Shown in pieces: positions 46,760-57,843 of a DNA stretch of 64,000 nucleotides. Made by a program: the position numbers and the translations under genes. Below the pieces are notes generated by a model. The model did not search any database. It was given only the letters and a program-made list of their open reading frames with translations, and had not been told where the DNA came from. The stretch's first letter is position 1, and each line of letters starts with the position of its first letter. Origin of the DNA: Hirudo medicinalis (lineage: Eukaryota > Annelida > Clitellata > Hirudinida > Hirudinidae); assembly GCA_011800805.1 (NCBI GenBank), contig MPNW01000024.1:206434-270433 (forward strand). Direction: 5' to 3'.

Positions 46760-49649
46760 AGGAAAAAGCTTCGGGAGCACGAAGGATTTACGATACTATG
46801 TATTTTCTATTATTTTGCATAATTTGTATCAGTTAATTCAATTAACTATTATTTTTATTTATTTATTTCTGTTATTTTTGTTGTTTTGTTAATTGTTGTG
46901 CAGCCATCACTTGGTGAAAAAATTTGCTTCTCTTCAAGTTTAGAATTTTGTTTGTTTGGCATCGATTTTTTGTGTGTGCATCTTGTTTATATTTGTATTT
47001 ATTTCTTGAAGTATTAATTGTTTTGTATGATATTTGCATGACCAATGAAGAGGGTCTCTTCCAGCTTTTGGATTGTGGTAACAAATGCCTCCTTGGAAAG
47101 ACATTGGTGCCATCCATTTTTTTTAATCATCATCACTATCATCGTCGCCATCATCATCATCATCATCATCATCATAATCATCCTCAGACTCATTCTAATG
47201 GTGTTTTGATTTTTAATATTGGCCGTTACTTCTGAAAGGCATAATCCTCCCTAGGATTTGCTTGAATTAAAAACTGTCATTTTAGAATTGTCTCAAACAA
47301 TCTCAGTGATTAGATGAGGAAATTGCTGTGTTTTGTTAGATTTTTATCAATTTTATATTTAATTACCTCAAGTGGTCCAAAAAACATTTTGTACTGTTGC
47401 TTAATTCACTACTTGAAGCATTTCGTAGCCATGGAGATGCAATTACTCGACAAGTGTTTGTCGTTGTTTTGGATATCTTATTAAATACGACAGTAAATAC
47501 TTGTAATATTTCCTATAAAAAAATTGTTTTTTTTTTGTCCTTTTTGTTTTGAAATTCACTGAATGTTTTTTAAGTTGCTAGCATCTCCTGGTGGTTTCGA
47601 GTGAATGGTTCACTAGGGCATCATTCGTTTTTATTCCTCCAATCATCATCTTCGATTCGGTTTGTTGTTTACGATCATCGATTCTCATAAATATTTTTCA
47701 ACGTTCTGATGATATTTTATTTGTTCACTTATTATATCAGCAATTTATTAAGGTATTTATTGAATGAATAGCTCCACGGCCGCTTGCTTAACTTGTGAAC
47801 AGGTTCTCGGTCTGTCGGCTCTCATTGTTTTTGCTTTACTTTTACAAAGTGAAGCGCAAAAGGTTTTGTAGCGCGTATGTTTCGAGTGCAGTGAATTAAT
47901 AACCTTACTACCATGCATCTATTGAGATTGCTCCTTTTGTGGTGAATCATTGCCCAAATCACCATCATGACCTCTACCACCTTTGTTTGTCCTTCAATGG
48001 GAGTGGACATTCGAATGTCTCAATTGAGGCTTTATTTAGTTAGATTTTTTTTTAATTAACCCCATTTTAATTGCACTCATTAAACATTCTTATGCTTTTA
48101 TAAGTGGGTCTAATGTTTTTTAGAACTTCTAACACTTTTTTGGAATGGTTACTGGATTTATAAAAAGATGTTTTATGTTTTAGAAATCCATTTTGAGACT
48201 GGAATCATTCTTATTTTGACTCCACATATCGTGATTGAATTCATGGTGAGGTGTGAGGTAGATCATTAATTTGGTTAAGCGAATCAGTTGTTTTTATTTG
48301 TCTAAATCTACTTAACTTTTTTGGACTTTGCTCGTTTTCCTGCAATTCGGGCCCAACTCACCTCTTGGATTGATCGCTCACCTGACACATTAATGCTGGA
48401 AAATGGGGCACCATATGAGGTGGATGGATCAAATGATTACATGCCCCGAGAAGTGGCTTCTATGTAGTACACTTGAACTGAAAACATGCCCAATTTAAAA
48501 TGCATTGATTTAATTAATGGTTTAATTTAATGAATGTGGAGTCCAAATGAGCTGCATACAAATTGGCTGCTAGCAGAGGTGTCTTGCTTTACATGAATGT
48601 TTCATTATCACAATCTTCCGTATTGGCGCATCATCGTAATTTCTTGTGATTTTTCTTAGTTACTGTCACTTTTGTTCGCCAGATCTGTCAACTCGCTCAT
48701 TTCACCTGACTTCACTTTTAGTATTTTGGTTCTTCTCAATCTATCAGAGCTGCCATCTTGTGAGCATCAATTCATGGTATGGCGTGGACGGTAATTATTA
48801 TATAGGTGACATTTCGTATTTCATAATTTTTGTTTTAATTAGTCGATGGAGACCTCAAGTATGAGAGCTTAAGTCCGCTTTTATCATATCTTCATCTTAT
48901 AACTCATATGGAGTACCGCAAACTTGATATTTGATTTGTAAGCGGCTGATAAGATGAAAGATTGTTTATAATAACTAATGTATAATGACTCGATGAATTC
49001 ATTTCTTCCACTGGACTTGCCAAAACCAATTTGATTCCAATTCAGCTGATGTTGGCTTGGTTGATTCTTTTGATTCCAAAATTGATAGAAATTGTTTTGC
49101 GGCTTAGAGTGGTTATTATTATTGTTATTGGAGTTGTAAGTGAGCGTCAGGGGAAACACGGAAATCAGTTCTAATGTTCACTTAGATTGTGCGATTATGT
49201 AATTTAAGGCAGTACAATTAAAGAGTTCTTACTTAAATAGACTTCTAATGAGTTTCCGATCTCGATGCGAGGGAAGTTGCTTGAGGGTTCGAGCAGAAGC
49301 CTTATTTCTCCCTACCTGAGCAGGACACCTTCTCAATGTAAGTGTACATTTATTAAGTAATTTGCATTAAAAAAATGTAAATGTAAATGTACTTCATTTA
49401 TATAGCGCCATATGCACGGCGTCAGAGGCGCTTCTTGTCAACCATTTATATAGCGCTCCTTCCCAATGGCGCTTGCGGCAGTGCAGGCTGGGTTTCGAAC
49501 ACGACACATTACGACATTAAAATGAGGTTGCGGAGTCGAGAGGATCAAGCGATTGAAATGCATCATGTGTCAAGACAACTGCCTTTTGCAGTTTATAATT
49601 TTTTAACAATTTTGTAACTTGACGGTTCGACTTTGTAATTAGTTAATTT
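46760..49649. other. Spacer downstream of PLCG
   Basis: No coding exon is supported. The first part is probably PLCG 3' untranslated sequence, and in the frame after the TGA at 46757 the codons RKKLREHEGFT continue. An (ATC)n microsatellite lies at 47147-47174. A TATATAGCGC-type repeat occupies about 49395-49500. Confidence 0.5.
49395..49500 (+). repeat. TTTATATAGCGC-type dispersed repeat
   Basis: Two half-copies lie in tandem: TTTATATAGCGCCATATG...GTCAGAGGCGC, then TTTATATAGCGCTCCTTCCC...GGCGCTTGCGGC. Related cores occur at about 4463-4490, 14705-14745 and, inverted, at about 53370-53392. The palindromic GGCGCC/AGCGCT centre is characteristic. Confidence 0.55.
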
Positions 49650-50479
49650 TAGGGCTGTAGGTCGGTTATTTTTTTTTAATCTCGATTAATCGTTAATTAA
49701 TCGCACCATCTTATTTTCAAATAATTTCCAAATTTATTTATTTTTTTATCCAAAAATCAATTTTATTCATGAGGCTATGCTCACAATAATAGTTTAGAAA
49801 TAGTTTTTCGTGGTTTATTAATTCACATTTAGCCAGTTGCTGAGGCAAACGAGTCTGTCGGTGTCTGTCTGGAGACAGAGAAACACGTTTGCTATTCATA
49901 ACATGTCCAGAAAAGGGAAATAACCGTTCACAAGACACAGTCGTAGCTAGAAAAGCTAAATATTTGAAGGCTAGCTTGGCAACAAAGCCATGTGATGCGC
50001 ACATTACCGCCACCATTCCAATAAACACAAATCTTTGTCAATTTCTGGTTCTGCACTAATGTAAAATGGGCTAAAGCTTTTCTCAGCTGCTGACACATAA
50101 CACAGGAACCTATCCTTGACTTCGGCAGGTGTCAAGGAAATCCGCCACATAGATCCCACAAGAATGATTGGATTCCGTCCGCAGACCATATCTTACATCA
50201 GGGAGAGAAGTTACACTAGGCCCTTGCTAACTGTTAAAACTTATGAAGCTTTTGGGGAATATCAGGGCGGGCCAATGGCAACCCTTACGCAATACCATGC
50301 ATTATTCCCAAGAGAAGATCCACCCAAGTTGGATCAAAAAGAGTTGCTGATATCTTTGCTCATCCGTCCTGGCCCAGAGTCATGGTGGTTAAAAAAATTT
50401 AACGAGTTAATTATTTTAACTGCATAAAATTATTAATCGTGCGCGTTATCGTGGATTAATCTGCAGCCCTAGTTAATTT
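49642..50479. mobile_element. Internally deleted hAT element with 8-bp target-site duplication
   Basis: The element spans 49650-50471 (822 bp). It begins TAGGGCTGTAG and ends CTGCAGCCCTA, giving imperfect terminal inverted repeats (10 of 11 bases). It is flanked by GTTAATTT at 49642-49649 and again at 50472-50479, an exact 8-bp duplication as hAT elements make. Inside, on the minus strand (about 49738-50189), lies the 3' end of a transposase: PEIDKDLCLLEWWR, then after a frame break FKYLAFLATTVSCERLF and HVMNSKRVSLSPDR, which is the hAT dimerisation region. The rest of the transposase is absent, so the copy cannot be autonomous. Confidence 0.88.
49738..50189 (-). pseudogene. hAT transposase C-terminal fragment inside the element
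   Basis: Two minus-strand frames carry the last part of a hAT transposase. 50004-50189 ends in the LLEWWR block (usual form L-x-W-W). 49738-50028 carries YLAFLATTVSCERLF...SLSPDR. The two frames overlap by a frameshift near 50010, and catalytic regions upstream are deleted. Confidence 0.8.
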
Positions 50480-50685
50480 TATATGGGCATTTTATAATGC
50501 CCTCTCACGTGCACGCTTTTTGAATACGCTCAGTGGCTAAGAAGCTCGACGATGTGTTGCTTTTAAAGATGCAAATGAAATGAGTGACAGACTCAAGGCC
50601 GGTGGGATGGTTTAAATCATCAGTCCGTTAAAATTTGTTTGATCCATTACAGTAATTTGTTGATTTTATTTTTCCTTATTGTGAG

Positions 50686-53600
50686 ATGGTAATCTCTAAC
50701 ATTTTACAAGGTGTTATTGGTTGGTTGGTTCTGCTTGGTTTTTCCGAATGCAGTCCTCTGAAACCGATGACTTTTCCTAAAACTATAAACGAGTACTTTG
50801 AACAAAGAGATGATCTTTTAGAAGCTCAAAAGAATTTTGAGGGTCGAAATGCAAAGCTTTCTGAGGTAAGGAAAATAGTGGATTTTGACGATGATGTGTA
50901 ACAGTACAGTATTTTAAAATCTTTAACAACTTTTAGTAAATAATTTGCAGTTATTTAACTAAATAATCAATTGTCATCTTTAAAATCTATGATTGGGATA
51001 TACAGCTAGAATTTGCAAATAGCAATTCCTATTACATTAATATTAATATTTGAATCATTACACAATTAATAACGTAACTGAATTTAGAACGTCACAGCAG
51101 CAAGTGGATAAAAAAGTCAGAAGATATTAAATAAAAGTCAAATGGTCATCGGATGCATGAGATAATTGGTTAATCGGATAATTGATAATAATAATAATAC
51201 AAGTCTATTTATTATAATACAAATCTAGTGGCTATCGCATAAACATTATAACTAAAAATGTGAAGACGTCATTATTATATATTACCATTAAGTTATCCAG
51301 AAGAAAAATAAAGAAGCACATCAATCAATCAATTTGGGCATATGGCTCGTAACCCAAAAACATGCTCAAACTTAATGAACCGAACGAAATTTATTAATTC
51401 TTAAGACGTAGAATGACATGAAAAAAATGACGTGTGCATCCGTTTCAGATGAAATGAAGAAGTTGAGTTCAAGAACAAAGCAGCTTCAGCTTGAAAACGA
51501 GCTCCCAGTGAAAACAAGGGCATAAGTTTGCATTGACGTGAGGAGGAAAGTTCTAATTTCACGAAATGATCTCTGAAAAAACTCAGAAACAAAAAATACT
51601 TTTAAAAAATCATTAACCATTTAAGGACCATATTATCAAGCTGGTGCACTTTGTACGACACATTTCTCTTAGAAAATCATTATCTATATTTTTGCTAAGT
51701 TTTTTTTTATTTTTGTCAATTCACTCCGGCACTTCTGGTGTCGAATGCTGTCATAGATAGATGATTTACTGATAACAAAGCCGAATATAATTTAAGCGGC
51801 TTTTGTTCAAACGGAACTTCGAGACCACTTCAGGACACTTCAAGGAAAGTTTTTATGAAAGTTTCTAATCCGACTGGACTAGTGCTGATTATCGAAAAGG
51901 GATCCATTTCTTAAAGTTTTTCATATTAACCTTTCGGTCTTATTTTTTTTTTTTACTTTTTTATTGAAAAAAAATTGAAAACAGAACAATCAACCACTTC
52001 TTAAAAGCAGAATTATCGGTTAAATGAAAAAAGTATCTGAATCTTAATTCGCATCTAAAGGAAGACTAAGAAAGTGACAAAAATACTGATAAAAATGCTA
52101 AGAAGAACAACAGGGTTTTAGGAAAGTGACTTTTGGGGAAACTTTAACAAGATGTAAACCGACAATTTGCAGATGGGGAGAAATAACTTAAATATTTAAA
52201 ATCGTGACTGGGAAGGAATATGTTTTATTGTCCTGAAACAAACAAAAATCTTTAAAAGTCCAATTCATTTATTCCACTCGTTCCTTGTCACCATAGGACG
52301 AAAGAATAGTGGACCAATATTTGGGATTCCTCAAGTGGAAAGAAATGGAGTTAAATCGCGAGTCCGGCTTACCAAGCTCGCGACCAATAGAGGAGGTCCT
52401 TCCTAAAATCCGTTCCTCTACGCTGTATCAAAGCCTTGCCAAATTGCCAAAAGGAGGAAATTTACATTCCCACGAATGTTTGTTTTATTGCATTTTTTGT
52501 ATTCGATTTCAAACAGACACCAACAGAACGTCCCACGTATAACTTTTTTAAACTATCATCTTAATGAAATTGCATTGATCAATAAATTATTAACCATTTC
52601 TTCGCATCGACTATTCATATTATTGCTCCTTATTATTATTGATTATTGAGGAGGATAATTACATTCCCAATAAGGTTTGTTTTATCGCATTTTTTGTCTT
52701 CGATTTCAAACAGACACAAAACGTACACCCCACGATTAATGAGTTGTTAAACCATCTGTTTAACGAAACTGCATCGATTACCAGATCACTAATCATTTCA
52801 TCGCACAGAATGTTCTTTTTAATATTGCTCCGTATGGATAATACGGTGATGGGATCCATCATCACCATTAACTGGGCAATTCGGCATATCCGTCCATTCC
52901 CCTCCGTCGATACGACTTCTGCTCTCGCACTCAGTCTAGTCCTCTGTAATCTGGACTATTGAAACTCTCTTATCAATCTATTCTATCTTCTCTTATCCAT
53001 TCCCTATGCCTCATCCAAAGTAACCTTGCCAAATTCATCCTCCTCGATCCCAATCTCACCAGCTCTGAATGCCTGATCCAATTGCACTGGTTGCCCATAC
53101 ACCTTCGTATCATCTTTAAATTATCTGTTATCACTTATCGCACTAATTCAATCCATCCTAACAACCATCATGACCACCTTAGTTCATCTTCCGCCACCCA
53201 TCTGCACCAACCAGTCCATAGATCATCCATCGTCAACCGAGGTTTCTCCTATGCATCGCCTGCTGTCTGATGCGACCTGCCCCCATTCGCTCTCAACCTA
53301 CACTCGAGCTCGTCAAGCGTCAGCTGAAGACTCATTCATCTCTTAAAGGTAGCAATCTCTGACGCTATGCATAAGGCGCCATATAAATGAGCTATTATTA
53401 TTATTATTATCATCATCATCGAAATATGTTATTTAAAAAAACAAAATCATTATTTCTAGTTTGAGATTAAGTGTATGCCATTCATTTAATTCAATTATGT
53501 CGAATAACAAGCTCAACAACTCAGTAAGAAGGCCTTATTCGACATCTTGTGGAGTTGTAAAGACTTTGACCACCTTTACGTGGTCCTTCCATCAAACGGT

Positions 53601-55335
53601 AGCGCTAACTCCAGCAAAATCTGGACATTGGACTTCTTCGTAAATCCACCGGCAGATGAAAACTGGACCAAGGTTGTTTTAATTTTTCTGTTTAAGAAAT
53701 ATTCATCCATTAAAATTTATAACCATTTATCAGGTCAAAGATTCAAGGTATTCAAAGGACTTTTTACTGAAGAAATCGAATCTCGTTAGCATCTTTACTG
53801 ATAACACGGCTCCATACCCCACCGACTCAAAACTGAGATGGAAACTTTTTTCCAAACTATTATTCTCTTCCTCATCTCAAGTCATCGATAACATCGAGGT
53901 GAAATTTAAGTATTTGAAGGCCATGTACGAAGAAAGCATGCGCGAGGGAGTGATTTACATGGAAACCAGAAGAATTTATGGTTCCCGTACCCTTTATGAG
54001 CTCGACTTTACTGGTGCCAGCAATGCCACGAATGGGAAAAGATACCTTAATTTAAATTTGACGTTTGAAATAGATATGACGCTTGATCTAATCAGACAAT
54101 TTCAAACTGAAAATCCACGATTCGTTGGCCACAAAACCATCGCAAGTGCCTTTCGCAGCAAATCCCGAGAGGAATTTCAAAAGAATTTTGACGACGCCAT
54201 TAAACTGCACGAAATGTATCCGACATTTGTCATTGGATTTGATACAGCGAATGAAGAAGATGAAGGTTACTCAAATTTATATTTCATAGAAAACTACCTC
54301 AGCGGACGGAACTCAATCCCTTTGTACCTGCACGCCGTTGAAACTAATTGGCCGGATGACCTCTTATCTGGAAACAAAGAGGACGACCTCCTGCCTGCTT
54401 TGCAAAATGCCTACGAAGTAGTACTTCTGCAAACCCGGCGCGTGGGGCATGGAAAAGGATTTTTCAAAATCCCTTACTTGAGAACACTTCTCAAAGAAAG
54501 AAATGTTGCATTTGAAGTTTGCCTTACAAGCAACCAGGTAAACAAGAAAAGATGTTATTATTACTGTATATAAAGTTATAAAGGATTTAACCTTTCAAAT
54601 CATATTTAGATACTTGGCTATGATCCTGATCTGAGAAATCATTTTGGACAACTCTTATTCAGAGAAGGAATTCCAATTGTTTTGGGCTCAGATGATCAAG
54701 CATCCTTTGGTTGGAATGATGGAATGGTACTGGATTGGTATGCAGCTTATGTTGGTTGGGGCTTGAATTTGGCAGACTTAAAGAAATTAGCACTAAACTC
54801 CTTGCTGTACAGTGGAATGACAGAGGATGAAAAACAAGATGCAGTAGAGAATCACTGGAAACCAAGCTGGAATGATTATATCCTAGAAATGAGAAAGAGA
54901 GTTTGTGATAGAAATTTTGCAGAAGAAGCTAAGAGTGAAGACAGATTTGCCAAATTTAATGAAGTTTTACCCAAGAGAGGTCCAGCAGGAACAAAAGTTC
55001 ATGTGTTCGGGAGAAACTTTGAGGTCTCCATATGCAAAAAGATCAGTTGCAAATTCGGTGTTATTGTTTCCGAGGCAATTTATTTATCAAATCAACACCT
55101 CTTGTGCAAAGTACCAGAATGTCCAGACTGCCAAACTTTATTGCTTCCAATCAGCATATCTCTTGATGGAACAACATTTCAGAACACAACTTTCAATTTC
55201 ACTTACATGGAAATGCCTCATAGGCAGGGCTTTGTGAGCCAGTCAAGCAGGGCAGACATTAAATCTTTTACTAGTTACCTCTTAATTAACATGGCTTTCA
55301 TCAAATGGTTGTTACACAGACTTAGGTCTCCTTAA
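50686..55335 (+). CDS. ADGF/ADA2-type secreted adenosine deaminase with IPT/TIG-like C-terminus
   Basis: Extracellular conversion of adenosine to inosine (family function). Exons: 50686-50865, 52297-52477, about 53512-53672, 53734-54537 and 54610-55335, giving about 683 residues. Residues 1-23 form a signal peptide. An ADGF-type N-terminal segment follows (NEYFEQRDDLLEAQ). Metal and catalytic motifs are present: LPKGGNLHSHE (HxH), HAVETNW (usually HAGET; the Gly is replaced), RRVGHGKG, and IVLGSDDQASFG (catalytic Asp pair). After the deaminase fold, about the last 140 residues contain an IPT/TIG-like block (LPKRGPAGTKVHVFGRNF, then LSNQHLLCKVPE, then ISISLDGTTFQN...FNFTY). The protein ends in a hydrophobic SYLLINMAFIKWLLHRL tail. 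The exon 3 acceptor is weak and was chosen by phase. A polyadenylation signal lies at 55466. Confidence 0.88.
52461..52833. repeat. Tandem duplication of about 180 bp spanning an exon end
   Basis: 52461-52643 and 52652-52833 are diverged copies (GAGGAAATTTACATTCCCA / GAGGATAATTACATTCCCA, later CGATTTCAAACAGACAC in both). The first copy includes the last codons of deaminase exon 2 (NLHSHE). The second copy has lost the HSHE codons, so it cannot replace that exon. Confidence 0.75.
52850..53412 (+). pseudogene. LINE (non-LTR) reverse transcriptase 3'-end remnant in ADGF intron 2
   Basis: Frame pieces encode SALALSLVLCNLDY, then after a stop and frameshift IQSNLAKFILLDPNLTSS and QLHWLPIHLRIIFKLSVITY. 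This is the thumb/C-terminal signature of CR1/L2-type LINE reverse transcriptases (R-L-D-Y-C-N, then L-H-W-L-P-I). The copy ends with GGCGCCATATAAATGAGC followed by (TTA)n, the usual 3' tail of such elements. Truncated at the 5' end and disrupted. Confidence 0.8.
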
Positions 55336-55465
55336 CCACCTTAACTAATTGTTATGTTAAGTCAAACATTTATGGCTTCCTTTCTTGAATGCAATCGAAA
55401 TGTTATAATTTTGTTTGCTTTTATTTGACATCCAAACTCCTGTTTCAAGCTTTGAAAATGGTTAA

Positions 55466-55471
55466 AATAAA
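55466..55471 (+). terminator. Polyadenylation signal of the ADGF gene
   Basis: AATAAA about 130 nt after the stop codon at 55335, in the short convergent spacer before the LACTB stop. Confidence 0.6.
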
Positions 55472-55661
55472 TTATTTTAGATTATCCCATGGTTAAATGT
55501 TGTTTAATTACACAATTCTCATAACTACTTTTCAGAAAATTAAATAAATAATCTAATGAATTTTTATTCAATAATATCTTTTCTACAAAACTTTTTACTA
55601 CAGATTCTAGGACAAACCACATTATATAATATTATCTTGAGCCGAACCTAAAACTGATTTT

Positions 55662-57843
55662 TTATAAGTTCTGTAAACTCGACCATTTGTTTAAATCACC
55701 TTTCGAAGCAAACTGGAAATTATCTGCAACTTGCATAGCCACTGGACCAAGTGAAATTCCTTCCAAGTTTGATAGAATGGCAACGACTACACTTTCCTGT
55801 TTATTTGACTGTGATCCTGGAATAATGGGTCGATGATGACTTATTCGAACATTTAGTAATAAGCCCTTTTTTTTTTATCCAAAAGGAGAATTACCGTTAT
55901 TTGTTGAATTGTTACGAGTTAAGAACATTACAAAAAAGTTGATTATTAAAATAAACTAACCGGAAGAGAATGGAAGTAACCCTCTCTTGAGCAGTTCAAA
56001 CCCCTTTGATTCTTCTGCATCATTCAAAGGAATTGAAATCAGAAGCACACTACTTGCCCCTATTGACCTTCCAGTGTGTCCTACATAAACTCGGTTTTTG
56101 TCCTTTGCATTGACAATTTGCCATCCAAGTCCATATCTTCCATTGTCATGCCAACTGACCGATGTCCCGTCAACAGGCGTCCACAACATGTCCAGTGTCT
56201 CCTTTTTTAAGTATCTTTCGAAGGAACTACCCCCACCAGAGTTTGGTTCTCTTTCATCAAGAAAATAACTTTGTATGAGGACATTTGAAAATCGAACCAA
56301 ATCCACCGATGTTGACAGCATTCCTGCAGCTGCTATTTTGAATGAACTCTCAATATAAGGAGCATTGACAATCTTTCCATCCTGGACACTGTACTGCCTG
56401 AAAAAATGATAGCTTTTTTTATCATCAATAAGGGAAAACAAATAAAAAATCAGTCTCAAAAAGTACCTGGATATGTCATAAATGATTTTGTGAGGATCGT
56501 CAATGAATGAGCTCCTCATTCCAAACTTTCGGAAAGCATCCTCGAGGAGCTCTTGAAAACTTTTCTTCGATGTGTTTTCAAGGGCTGCACTGAGCAGAGT
56601 GTAGCCATGGTTTGAATAAACAAACTTCTCCCCTGAATGAAATACTTCGAGTCAGAATGCCGATTGGCATGCACAGAAACAACCCCAAAAATAAGACGCA
56701 CCTGGTTTTGCAACCAAAGGGTCATTTTGAAACAATTTCAGAGCATCCTTTATATTCTTGAACTTTTCACTAATTGAATATTCAGCATATCTAAAAGCCT
56801 GAAAATATAACTTTTATTTGGTTGAACATTCTCAAATGCAAAAAGGCAATTTTTATAGTCAAAACAAGCAAACTAGAATCATGGTGGTAACCATGAATGG
56901 ACATCTGGAGATATCATAGACACAGTTAAGCTGTATTTACCCAAATATATCAAAATAGCTGTAGTTAAGAAGATGAAAACTAGTTACAGGCAAGACATCA
57001 TCATTCTTGATTGGTTTATATCCTCTTATGCCTCCCATGTGGCAAGCCAAGAGTCTGGGGGTAATATCCACCTAAAACAGCAATGATTTTATGTTAAAGG
57101 CTTTAAAATCGAAGTCAAAATGCTCAAAAATGTAACAAGATAATAAAGTAATATAATAAATAATTAAATGTAATAATTGTGACAAGACCAATTAACTTTA
57201 ATTGCCAGACCTTGTGCTTTTGCCAATATTTTGTAGGCCACTCAGGAACATAGTTTGAAATATTCTCATCTAAATTCAATCTCCCATGTTCAATCTCTTT
57301 TGCCATAATGATTGATGTGATGCATTTGCTGATACTGGCTATTTTCATCACGGTCCCTGGTGAACATAGGCTTTTATTTTCAAGATCTTTGTATCCAAAG
57401 CCTTAGAAAGTCATTGTACTTTGTTTCAAAAGAAAATATTGAAAAAATCAAACAATCAATTTATTTATTCAATTCAGTCTCAAATTGTCAAAAAAAACTT
57501 TCAATATTCAACATTCAACCTACCCTCCCTCCAAATAATATTGCCATTCACTGACACTGCAACTGTTAATCCAGGTATGGATGATTTTTTCTGATAAGTC
57601 GAAATGAAACATAATGTAATAAATTATTCAAAAAACAAAACGCTTGCTAAAATTAATGATCACATTGAACTTTACTTGCAAATCTAAAAGTATGTGTCTA
57701 GAGTTTGTTAGTGCTTTTTGCATTTCTGCCCTATTGGATTCTGAGAGTAGAACTTCATCTTGAGAGTTGAAAAAACTCCTGTATCCAAAATATCCAACCA
57801 CTCCAGTGGCCGTCAAAATGCCAAACTTGCGCAACACCGTCAT
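55662..57843 (-). CDS. LACTB: Serine beta-lactamase-like protein LACTB
   Basis: Mitochondrial intermembrane-space protease/filament protein of penicillin-binding-protein descent (family knowledge). Eight minus-strand exons: 57676-57843, 57524-57590, 57211-57401, 56988-57071, 56702-56798, 56467-56632, 55961-56397 and 55662-55816, giving 454 residues in one frame (human LACTB is longer, about 547). The N-terminus has a short hydrophobic stretch (FGILTATGVVGYFGYRSFF) suited to mitochondrial import and anchoring. All three active-site motifs are seen: S101-I-S-K104 (nucleophile Ser and Lys), Y208-S-N210, and H365-T-G367. Other family blocks include IPGLTVAVSVNG and GRYGLGWQIV. The start is the ATG at 57843. 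Tail-to-tail with the deaminase gene, 326 bp apart. Confidence 0.95.

Noticed and set aside
50116..50427. 103-codon plus-strand frame
   Set aside because: It lies inside the hAT element antisense to its transposase fragment.
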